Of a stretch of DNA of 5,989 bases, positions 1 through 5,143 are shown piece after piece (within the stretch, counting starts at the first letter, position 1; each line of letters begins with the position of its first letter). The notes beneath the pieces were generated by a model. That model had not been told where the DNA came from. It saw only the letters and a list, made by a program, of their open reading frames with translations, and searched no databases. Origin of the DNA: Candidatus Parvarchaeota archaeon. Its GTDB lineage: Archaea > Nanobdellota > Nanobdellia > Pacearchaeales > GW2011-AR1. Location of the stretch: contig PSPM01000028.1 in assembly GCA_004195435.1 (NCBI GenBank), positions 1 to 5,989 of the forward strand, given 5' to 3'. The position numbers and the translations under genes are program-made.

Positions 1-530
1 TTTTGCAAATTCTCTTCTTTCTCCCCTTTTGTAACTTTAAATCCACTTGGACCGCCGTTATGTATTCTTGCTAAATCCTTACAACTGAATGAATGTGCCT
101 TTCTATCGGCATTTGCAGTTGCTGATTGCGCCCAATTTCCCCTCATTATTTTTTCAGAAAGTTTATATTTTTCATCACAACTTAACTTTTTCCCAGACAA
201 ATCAGTTAATTTTTTCCCTACTAAAGATTTATCCCATCTTGAAGCATACTCTATCGTATCTTTTTGTATTTGATAAGGTCCATGAGATTTTCCTTTATCT
301 CCAATTGCTCCACACCCTCTATTTTGTTCAGCCCCAGATTCTACTTCTCTAATACATTTTGTTAAACAATCAATATTTTTACATGCAATATTTGGAGGTT
401 TTCCTTTTGGCCCCCATAGATCCTTCTGAGCCGGGCCTAATCCTAGGTCAGAACTTTCTGAAATATAAGTAAATCCAACAACTAACACTAAAGCAACAAT
501 AAGAATTGCTTGTTTCATCTCTTTTTTCAT
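1..530 (-). CDS. Exported i-type (destabilase-like) lysozyme, 3' end cut off by window edge
   Basis: The minus-strand frame is open from ATG at 530 to the left edge (176 full codons, no stop). Residues 1-23 are a Lys-rich start followed by a hydrophobic run (AILIVALVLVVGF), a signal peptide or N-terminal anchor. The rest matches the i-type lysozyme/destabilase family (Pfam Destabilase, known mainly from animals). Residues 59-66 (CIREVESG) match the family's C-x-C-K-M-E-S-G segment, making Glu64 the catalytic acid. Asp78 in D-K-G precedes GPYQI (84-88) and fits the second catalytic residue. C118...NWAQSA (132-137) follows the middle helices. C150-KDLARIHNGGPSG (150-163) matches the hallmark A-R-x-H-N-G-G-P-x-G. 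Six cysteines (50, 55, 59, 73, 118, 150) suit a disulfide-bonded secreted protein, although several family cysteines are missing. Expected activity is hydrolysis of peptidoglycan glycan strands, and family members can also be isopeptidases. A second in-frame ATG at 518 is possible; 530 is preferred because a TATA box lies 25 nt upstream. The end of the domain lies outside the window. Family assignment is from remembered motifs. Confidence 0.8.
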   Translation of the reverse strand, partial: MKKEMKQAILIVALVLVVGFTYISESSDLGLGPAQKDLWGPKGKPPNIACKNIDCLTKCIREVESGAEQNRGCGAIGDKGKSHGPYQIQKDTIEYASRWDKSLVGKKLTDLSGKKLSCDEKYKLSEKIMRGNWAQSATANADRKAHSFSCKDLARIHNGGPSGFKVTKGEKEENLQ

Positions 531-550
531 ATTGTCTTTTGGATTTCAGC

Positions 551-559
551 TTATATAAA
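551..559 (-). promoter_or_regulatory. TATA-like box of the lysozyme gene
   Basis: On the minus strand this reads TTTATATAA, centred 25 nt before the ATG at 530. That is the normal archaeal distance from TATA box to transcription start, so the mRNA would begin at or next to the start codon (leaderless). It supports 530 over 518 as the start. Confidence 0.5.
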
Positions 560-575
560 TTTTATCTTGGGTAAG

Positions 576-584
576 TTTTAAAAA
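576..584 (+). promoter_or_regulatory. TATA-like box of tRNA-Val
   Basis: TTTTAAAAA is centred about 28 nt before the tRNA 5' end at 608, the usual archaeal spacing. It lies about 20 bp from the divergent lysozyme box, so the two promoters sit in one 77-bp intergenic region. Confidence 0.4.
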
Positions 585-607
585 GAGGTTTAATTTTTTA
601 GATATAC

Positions 608-678
608 GGCCCCATAGTCTAGTGGTAAAACGATTCGTTTACACCGAATAGTCCGCAGTTCGATTCTGCGTGGGGCCA
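608..678 (+). tRNA. tRNA-Val (anticodon UAC)
   Basis: Folded by eye. The 7-bp acceptor stem GGCCCCA (608-614) pairs fully with TGGGGCC (671-677), with discriminator A678. The D arm starts GTCT (617-620), with AGTGGTA as its loop and a C-A mismatch in the stem. The anticodon stem ATTCG (633-637) pairs with CGAAT (645-649) around loop TTTACAC (638-644), giving anticodon TAC, which reads Val GUA and possibly other GUN codons. The T stem CGCAG/CTGCG (654-658/666-670) closes loop TTCGATT. The variable loop is only 4 nt and the tRNA is compact at 71 nt. CCA is not encoded, so it must be added after transcription. No intron is visible. It is transcribed away from the lysozyme gene, 57 bp upstream of hsp20. 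Its last 43 bases recur at 3395-3437. Confidence 0.93.
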
Positions 679-682
679 TTCG

Positions 683-695
683 ATCAATTTTTGAT
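683..695 (+). terminator. Short inverted repeat with T-run after tRNA-Val
   Basis: ATCAA-TTT-TTGAT forms a 5-bp inverted repeat overlapping a run of five T's (688-692), a few bases after the tRNA. The T-run could end tRNA transcription in the archaeal manner. The repeat also lies just upstream of the hsp20 promoter and could instead be an operator. The stem is too short to decide. Confidence 0.25.
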
Positions 696-705
696 AGTCT
701 AAAGA

Positions 706-714
706 TTTAAAAAT
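706..714 (+). promoter_or_regulatory. TATA-like box of hsp20-cdc48 operon
   Basis: TTTAAAAAT is centred 26 nt before the hsp20 ATG at 736. That implies a leaderless transcript starting near 736 and gives the chaperone pair its own promoter, separate from the tRNA. Confidence 0.45.
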
Positions 715-735
715 GAAGCAACTTCAAATTATAAA

Positions 736-1131
736 ATGAGCTTATTTGATAACAAAGATCCTTTTGAAGAAATAGTTAGAGAACTTTTTAATGGGAACCA
801 GAGACAAATTGATAGATCGCAAGATTTTATTCAAAGTGAGGAAGATGAGCGAAATATAGATTTTATTGAAGATAATGATTATTTATATCTCATTTTTGAA
901 CTTTTTGGATATAATGAAAAAGATGTAACTGTTAGTGTTAAAGGACAAGAACTTGAAATTATTGCGAAGAAAGATAATAGTGAGATAGAAAAAGTTCAAG
1001 ATTACCTAACAAAAAAATTACTAAATGGAATTATTATTAAAAAAATTCTTCCAAAATTTGTTAACCCTAAAAATTTTAAACAAACCATGAAAAATGGAAT
1101 CTTAGAGGTGATTTTTAGTAAAAATGAGTAA
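736..1131 (+). CDS. hsp20: Small heat shock protein, Hsp20/alpha-crystallin family
   Basis: An ATP-independent holdase expected to bind unfolding proteins in the cytoplasm and keep them available for refolding or disposal. The 131-residue protein has a short acidic N-terminal arm (about 1-40) followed by an alpha-crystallin domain (about 41-128). Its beta strands are recognisable at YLYLIFELFGYNEKDVTVSV and ELEIIAKK, then ILPKFVNPKNFKQTMKNG ending in the family signature N-G-I-L-E-V (120-125). The protein stops almost at the end of the domain. I see no C-terminal I-x-I/V anchoring motif, which in other small heat shock proteins links dimers into large oligomers, so assembly may differ here. 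The stop overlaps the cdc48 start by 8 nt (ATGAGTAA), so the two genes are almost certainly co-transcribed and translationally coupled. A small heat shock protein next to an AAA+ ATPase is a pairing known in other archaea such as Pyrococcus. The start is set by the promoter spacing. Confidence 0.93.
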   Translation: MSLFDNKDPFEEIVRELFNGNQRQIDRSQDFIQSEEDERNIDFIEDNDYLYLIFELFGYNEKDVTVSVKGQELEIIAKKDNSEIEKVQDYLTKKLLNGIIIKKILPKFVNPKNFKQTMKNGILEVIFSKNE

Positions 1132-3364
1132 GAAACAAGAAATCAACAAACTTGAAGTCATGGAATCTTTACAAGAGGACATTGATAAAGGGATAGCTAG
1201 AATTCCATCACATGTAATGGATTCATTAAAATTAGTTTCAGGAGATATTATCGAAATTAAATCCAAAAATGCAACTGTTGTTAAAGTTATGCGTGCTTTA
1301 ACTAAAGATAATAATAAAAGATTTATTTGTCTTGATGGGACAATTAGATCAAATATTGGTTCGTCAATTGGCGAGAAGATAGTAATTAATTTAGTAAAAA
1401 TACAAGAAGCTAAATCTATAACTCTTGCACCAGTTCAAGAAGGAATTAGATTTAGTAATGATCCTACTGAATTTTTTCATACAAAACTAATGAACAAACC
1501 TCTTGTAGTAAAACAAAAAACAGTTATTGATATTTTTGGAACACGTTTAAATTATATTGTTTCAAAAGTTTCACCTAAAGGTTATGTTATTGTTACACCG
1601 TCAACTAAATTAATTGTAACAGATGAGGTTCATGAAGGGGATTTGAATGCTACTGGAATTTCATATGAAGACATTGGAGGATTAAGAAATGAAATTGAAC
1701 TTGTAAGAGAAATGGTTGAACTTCCAATGAAGAATCCAGAGGTTTTTCAAAAATTGGGTGTTGGAGCACCAAAGGGGATACTATTAACCGGACCTCCTGG
1801 AACCGGTAAAACATTATTGGCTAAAGCCGTTGCAACAGAAACCGATGCTAATTTTTATTCTATTGCAGGACCTGAAATTATGAGCAAATATTATGGAGAG
1901 TCTGAAAAACATATAAGGGAGATCTTTGAAAAAGCTGAAAAAAATGCTCCTTCAATAGTTTTTATTGATGAAATTGATAGTATCGCGCCAAAACGATCTG
2001 AAGGAATAGATCAAACTGAGAAGAGGATAGTTGCCCAATTATTAACATTGATGGATGGTTTAAAATCAAGAGGGCAAGTAGTAGTTATGGCTGCAACAAA
2101 TATGCCAGAAGATATAGATATTGCATTAAGACGCCCAGGCAGATTTGATAGAGAACTTAAAATTAATCCTCCAGATGAAATTGGAAGGAAAGAAATATTA
2201 CAGATTCATACTCGTGGAATGCCATTAGATAAGGATGTCAAATTTGATGAAATTGCTATAAAAACTATGGGATATACTGGTGCAGATATTGAAATATTAA
2301 GTAAAGAGGCCGCACTAAAAGCCTTAAAACCTCATTTTTCCAAATTAAAAAACTTACAAGAAAAAGTTCCTATAGAGATTTTAGACAAAATAAAAGTGAC
2401 CCGTAATAATTTTTTAGATGCTTTAAGAATGGTTGAACCTAGTGCAATGAGAGAAGTATTATTTACTAAACCAAATGTTAAATGGATTGATATAGGGGGT
2501 CTTAATGATGCAAAAGAAAAACTAAAAGAACTTGTTGAACTACCTTTAATACGTCCAGATCTTTTCATCTTAGCTGGAATTAAACCGTCTAAAGGAGTAC
2601 TATTAACAGGACCTCCTGGAACCGGTAAAACATTATTGGCTAAAGCCGTTGCAACAGAAACTAATGCTAATTTTATTTCAGTGAAGGGTCCTGAATTAAT
2701 AAGTAAATGGGTTGGAGAATCTGAAAAACACGTAAGAGAGATCTTTAAAAAAGCAAGACAAGTCAGTCCATCAATAATATTTTTTGATGAATTTGATAGT
2801 ATCTCTAAAATGAGGGGCGTCAGCATGTCCGATACAACTGAAAAAGTAGTTAATCAATTATTAACAGAACTTGATGGTATTGAAGAATTAGAAAAAGTTA
2901 TTGTCTTAGCTGCAACTAACCGAAAAGATCTAATTGATTCAGCATTAATCAGGCCTGGGCGTATTGATTCTATCATCGAGCTAAAGATTCCTGATAAAGA
3001 ATCTAGGGAAGAAATATTTAAAGTTCACACAAAAAAGATGCCTTTAGATAAAAACATAAAAATTATAGATTATGCTAAAAAAACTGAATCTTGGACTGGA
3101 GCAGACATTGAATCAATGTGTAGGAATGCTGGAATTAATGCTATAAAAAGATATTATAAATCAAAAGAAAAAGAAAAATTAATAATTAAAATAGAAGACT
3201 TTGAATATGCATTTAATGATGTATCTAAGAATATTATGCCTTCAACTAATGATATGAATCTTGATTTTAAAAACACTAGCAAATTAATGAAGGGTATGTC
3301 AAATAAGGCCTCTAGTAAAAATGAACCTTCTAAAATGATTAATAAAAAGTCATTGAAATCCTAA
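1124..3364 (+). CDS. cdc48: CDC48/VAT-type AAA+ ATPase (p97 homologue)
   Basis: A hexameric unfoldase that uses ATP to pull proteins through its pore, feeding degradation or disassembly. The 746-residue protein has the full family layout. The N domain (about 1-175, double-psi barrel plus second subdomain) is followed by linker TGISYEDIGGL from 177. D1 carries Walker A GPPGTGKT (223-230), pore loop KYYGES (255-260), Walker B with D282-E283, sensor-1 N326 and arginine fingers R337/R340. D2 carries Walker A GPPGTGKT (496-503), pore loop KWVGES (528-533), Walker B with D555-E556, N599 and R610/R613. Every catalytic residue I checked is present in both rings, so both should hydrolyse ATP. The last ~45 residues form a Lys/Ser/Met-rich tail ending KKSLKS, without the C-terminal HbYX motif that lets many archaeal CDC48 proteins dock on the 20S proteasome. 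The gene overlaps hsp20 by 8 nt. Its D1 and D2 Walker A regions are nearly identical in DNA (see repeats). Confidence 0.97.
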   Translation: MSKKQEINKLEVMESLQEDIDKGIARIPSHVMDSLKLVSGDIIEIKSKNATVVKVMRALTKDNNKRFICLDGTIRSNIGSSIGEKIVINLVKIQEAKSITLAPVQEGIRFSNDPTEFFHTKLMNKPLVVKQKTVIDIFGTRLNYIVSKVSPKGYVIVTPSTKLIVTDEVHEGDLNATGISYEDIGGLRNEIELVREMVELPMKNPEVFQKLGVGAPKGILLTGPPGTGKTLLAKAVATETDANFYSIAGPEIMSKYYGESEKHIREIFEKAEKNAPSIVFIDEIDSIAPKRSEGIDQTEKRIVAQLLTLMDGLKSRGQVVVMAATNMPEDIDIALRRPGRFDRELKINPPDEIGRKEILQIHTRGMPLDKDVKFDEIAIKTMGYTGADIEILSKEAALKALKPHFSKLKNLQEKVPIEILDKIKVTRNNFLDALRMVEPSAMREVLFTKPNVKWIDIGGLNDAKEKLKELVELPLIRPDLFILAGIKPSKGVLLTGPPGTGKTLLAKAVATETNANFISVKGPELISKWVGESEKHVREIFKKARQVSPSIIFFDEFDSISKMRGVSMSDTTEKVVNQLLTELDGIEELEKVIVLAATNRKDLIDSALIRPGRIDSIIELKIPDKESREEIFKVHTKKMPLDKNIKIIDYAKKTESWTGADIESMCRNAGINAIKRYYKSKEKEKLIIKIEDFEYAFNDVSKNIMPSTNDMNLDFKNTSKLMKGMSNKASSKNEPSKMINKKSLKS
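1780..1855 (+). repeat. Intragenic repeat, D1 copy (Walker A region of cdc48)
   Basis: This 76-bp stretch matches 2599-2674 with three differences (positions 1789, 1843, 1844). It includes an uninterrupted 53-bp identity (1790-1842 versus 2609-2661) covering GPPGTGKT and the following helix. Synonymous positions are identical too, which protein conservation alone would not demand. Confidence 0.9.
2599..2674 (+). repeat. Intragenic repeat, D2 copy (Walker A region of cdc48)
   Basis: Partner of 1780-1855, in the same reading frame exactly 273 codons downstream. Identity drops on both sides to the level of ordinary AAA domain paralogues, as expected from local gene conversion. Confidence 0.9.
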
Positions 3365-3381
3365 TGTGACAAAAGGGAAGG

Positions 3382-3389
3382 TTTTTATT
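3382..3389 (+). terminator. T-rich run after cdc48
   Basis: TTTTTATT lies 17 bp after the cdc48 stop, with no hairpin. Archaeal RNA polymerase can terminate at such T-runs, so it may end the hsp20-cdc48 transcript just before the tRNA fragment. Confidence 0.3.
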
Positions 3390-3393
3390 CTAG

Positions 3394-3438
3394 TCGTTTA
3401 CACCGAATAGTCTGCAGTTCGATTCTGTGTGGGGCCAT
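3394..3438 (+). pseudogene. Detached 3' fragment of tRNA-Val (anticodon loop to discriminator)
   Basis: These 45 bp repeat positions 635-679 with two differences, both C to T (654 and 669 in the intact gene). The anticodon loop with TAC, variable loop, T arm, 3' acceptor strand and discriminator A are all present. The 5' acceptor strand and most of the D arm are missing, and no GGCCCCA lies nearby to pair with TGGGGCC. Both changes turn G-C pairs of the T stem into G-U pairs, so the arm can still fold. The six bases just before (3389-3394, TCTAGT) match D-arm positions 618-623, so the copy may have been longer and lost an internal 12 bp. It could be the mark of an integration event at tRNA-Val or a degraded tandem duplicate. 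I do not expect it to make a working tRNA alone. Confidence 0.88.
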
Positions 3439-3467
3439 ATTTTAATATAATCTCTAGATGATAAGAA

Positions 3468-3477
3468 TATTTAAAAT
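3468..3477 (+). promoter_or_regulatory. TATA-like box of guaC
   Basis: TATTTAAAAT is centred about 28 nt before the guaC ATG at 3500, in line with leaderless transcription as for the other genes here. It lies after the tRNA fragment, so guaC has its own promoter. Confidence 0.45.
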
Positions 3478-3499
3478 CAAAAGAAAGATAAAATAGATT

Positions 3500-4588
3500 A
3501 TGAACATTATTAATTCTGATATAAAACTTGATTTTGAGGATGTCCTTATTTGTCCAAAACGTTCTACTCTAAACTCTCGTTCTGAAGTTGATCTTGAGAA
3601 GGAATTTAAATTTAAATGGCATGATAAAAAATGGAAGGGAATTCCCATAATGGCCTCTAATATGGATGCTACTGGAACATTTGAAATGGCCAAATCATTT
3701 TCAAAATATAACATGTTAGTTGCTATTCACAAACATTACTCTATTGAAGATTGGGAAAAAAATCACGAATTTGTTAGATCGGAAAGGGGTGCAAATACAA
3801 TTTGTGTTACTACGGGAATTCAAGATTTAGATTTTGAAAAATTACTAAAAATAATGCAAATTTATCCAAATTTAAAATGGATTTGTATTGATGTTGCAAA
3901 TGGATACACTTCTCGTTTTGAAGAATTTGTAAAAAAAATTCGCAAGATATTTCCGGACAAGATTCTAATAGCTGGAAATGTGGTCACTAGAGAAATGACC
4001 GAACAACTTTTACTTTCTGGTGCAGATATTGTTAAAATTGGAATTGGGAATGGCTCAGTTTGCACAACACGTAAAATGACTGGAGTAGGTTATCCTCAAT
4101 TAAGTGCTATAATGGAATGCGCCGATGCGGCCCATGGACTTAATGGACATATTTTATGTGATGGTGGTTGTCAATTTGCAGGCGATATTGCTAAAGCATT
4201 TGGAGCTGGTGCTGATTTTATAATGTTAGGCGGAATGTTTGCTGGACATGATGAATCTGCTGGAGAAATTAAAGAAAAACACTTCAAAACAGGTGAAATA
4301 AATGATTATGGTAAAGAAATAATTAAAACAAAAAAATTTAAATTATTTTATGGTATGTCTTCGGAAACAGCTATGCACAAATATAAAGGTGGTATCGAGA
4401 AGTACAGAGCAAGCGAAGGGAAAACAACTCTTATTCCATATAAGGGGTTGGTTGAAAATACAATCTTAGAAATTCTTGGTGGGTTACGATCTGCATGTAC
4501 ATATGCTGGATCTAAAAAACTTAAAGATTTTCCTAAATGTACAACTTTTATCCGTGTTTCAAAACAACATAATGATATGTGGAATTAA
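3500..4588 (+). CDS. guaC: GMP reductase (GuaC)
   Basis: Catalyses NADPH-dependent reductive deamination of GMP to IMP and ammonia, returning guanine nucleotides to the purine pool. It is an IMPDH/GMPR-type TIM barrel. It is GMP reductase rather than IMP dehydrogenase because it has no CBS insert and carries GMPR signatures throughout: an N-terminal KLDFEDVLICPKRS, AIHKHYS, IDVANGY, and the catalytic loop GNGSVCTTR with Cys188 followed by KMTGVGYPQLSAI. Further signatures are DGGC, AGADFIMLGGM, LFYGMSSETAM, RASEGKT with Glu306 (the expected second catalytic residue) and TTFIRVSKQHN at the end. Similarity to animal and E. coli GMPR is strong over the whole length. Two oddities: the usual Pro of G-P-G-S is Asn184, and about 15 extra residues sit between E256 and F283, in the mobile region before FYGMSS, explaining 362 residues against about 347 in E. 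coli. The gene is monocistronic and convergent with the VIT-like gene. Confidence 0.96.
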   Translation: MNIINSDIKLDFEDVLICPKRSTLNSRSEVDLEKEFKFKWHDKKWKGIPIMASNMDATGTFEMAKSFSKYNMLVAIHKHYSIEDWEKNHEFVRSERGANTICVTTGIQDLDFEKLLKIMQIYPNLKWICIDVANGYTSRFEEFVKKIRKIFPDKILIAGNVVTREMTEQLLLSGADIVKIGIGNGSVCTTRKMTGVGYPQLSAIMECADAAHGLNGHILCDGGCQFAGDIAKAFGAGADFIMLGGMFAGHDESAGEIKEKHFKTGEINDYGKEIIKTKKFKLFYGMSSETAMHKYKGGIEKYRASEGKTTLIPYKGLVENTILEILGGLRSACTYAGSKKLKDFPKCTTFIRVSKQHNDMWN

Positions 4589-4589
4589 A

Positions 4590-5069
4590 TTAACTAGCTA
4601 ATCCCCTCAAAGAATAACCAACTAGGTAGGCTAAGAATGCTGCAATACCACCAATTGCTAAACTTTCTATTGAATATTTAAATTTATTTTTCTCTAGAAT
4701 GCTTCCTTTAACAAATCCAACTGTCATTAGGGCAGTTCCTGTTAAAATAATGGAAATTAGAAATTTTCTTTCCTCTATCCAAGGGATAAAGAAGGCTAAA
4801 ATAAAAGAAAGCAACGGAATTAATCCAATTAAAATAAATGAGATAAATGTGGCAATTCCGGTTTTTATTGGTTTTTTTGAATAGTTATTTGTTTTTGTTA
4901 ATTCAGATTCAGATTTTGTTGAAAAATAGTTGGCGACTGCCATGGAAAATCCGTCAGCTATTAGATTTGCAAATCCCATTATTAAAATAATAGCTGAACT
5001 TAAAGAAGCCCCGACTGCTCCATAAACAAATTCTGGAAGATATTTCTTCTGAATCGTTTGTTTAATCAT
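4590..5069 (-). CDS. Shortened VIT1/CCC1-family membrane protein
   Basis: The 159-residue, strongly hydrophobic protein resembles the VIT1/CCC1 family of proton-coupled Fe2+/Mn2+ exporters. The segment EFVYGAVGASLSSAI...GFANLIADGFSMAVANYFSTKSE (13-54) and the later TGIATFISFILIGLIPLLSFIL are typical. About four membrane segments are visible, near residues 14-47, 69-95, 102-121 and 133-156. Two family parts are missing. The first helix, with its D-G-x-x-T motif, should lie between FVYGA and GASLSS but is skipped. The cytosolic Glu-rich metal-binding helices after KSE are cut to a short linker with no metal-ligand cluster. Full-length relatives have about 200-250 residues and five helices. It may be a reduced transporter, may need a partner, or may have another role; transport is not shown. 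A TATA-like box lies 26 nt upstream of the ATG. The stop codon is 1 bp from that of convergent guaC. Confidence 0.8.
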   Translation of the reverse strand: MIKQTIQKKYLPEFVYGAVGASLSSAIILIMGFANLIADGFSMAVANYFSTKSESELTKTNNYSKKPIKTGIATFISFILIGLIPLLSFILAFFIPWIEERKFLISIILTGTALMTVGFVKGSILEKNKFKYSIESLAIGGIAAFLAYLVGYSLRGLAS

Positions 5070-5090
5070 CTTTTTTACTTATGAAAGCAA

Positions 5091-5100
5091 TTTTATAAAT
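5091..5100 (-). promoter_or_regulatory. TATA-like box of the VIT-like gene
   Basis: On the minus strand this reads ATTTATAAAA, centred 26 nt before the ATG at 5069, the same spacing as the other genes. It is back to back with the nucleotidyltransferase promoter within a 74-bp divergent region. Confidence 0.45.
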
Positions 5101-5113
5101 GTTGACAAGTAAG

Positions 5114-5122
5114 TTTTATATA
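5114..5122 (+). promoter_or_regulatory. TATA-like box of the nucleotidyltransferase-domain gene
   Basis: TTTTATATA is centred 26 nt before the ATG at 5144. A run of eight T's (5136-5143) ends exactly at that ATG, so no ribosome binding site is possible there and a leaderless mRNA is expected. Confidence 0.5.
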
Positions 5123-5143
5123 CTAGAAAATATACTTTTTTTT

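Noticed and set aside
89..352. 87-codon plus-strand frame over the lysozyme region
   Set aside because: It is antisense to the lysozyme frame, which carries strong family motifs and a promoter. The plus-strand product is low-complexity Leu/Phe-rich sequence with no recognisable family.
516..518. Alternative lysozyme start at the second ATG (position 518)
   Set aside because: Possible, but the TATA box sits 25 nt before 530 and 37 nt before 518, so the first ATG fits the spacing of the other genes better.
679..735. Heat-shock operator upstream of hsp20
   Set aside because: The only symmetry is a 5-bp inverted repeat (683-695) in AT-rich DNA. No known archaeal regulator site can be recognised, so it is listed only as a weak terminator-like element.
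2332..2826. 164-codon minus-strand frame inside cdc48
   Set aside because: It lies fully opposite the D2 ATPase coding region, where all AAA motifs are intact. Its product is a Ser/Leu-rich shadow with no family features.
3394..3438. A complete second tRNA gene, possibly with an intron
   Set aside because: No 5' acceptor strand GGCCCCA or full D arm is found between the cdc48 stop and the fragment, or inside the end of cdc48.
3454..4065. Minus-strand frames opposite guaC
   Set aside because: They mirror highly conserved GMP reductase codons and show no motif or promoter of their own.
4699..4884. 61-codon plus-strand frame
   Set aside because: It is antisense to the VIT-like gene, whose product has clear family motifs.
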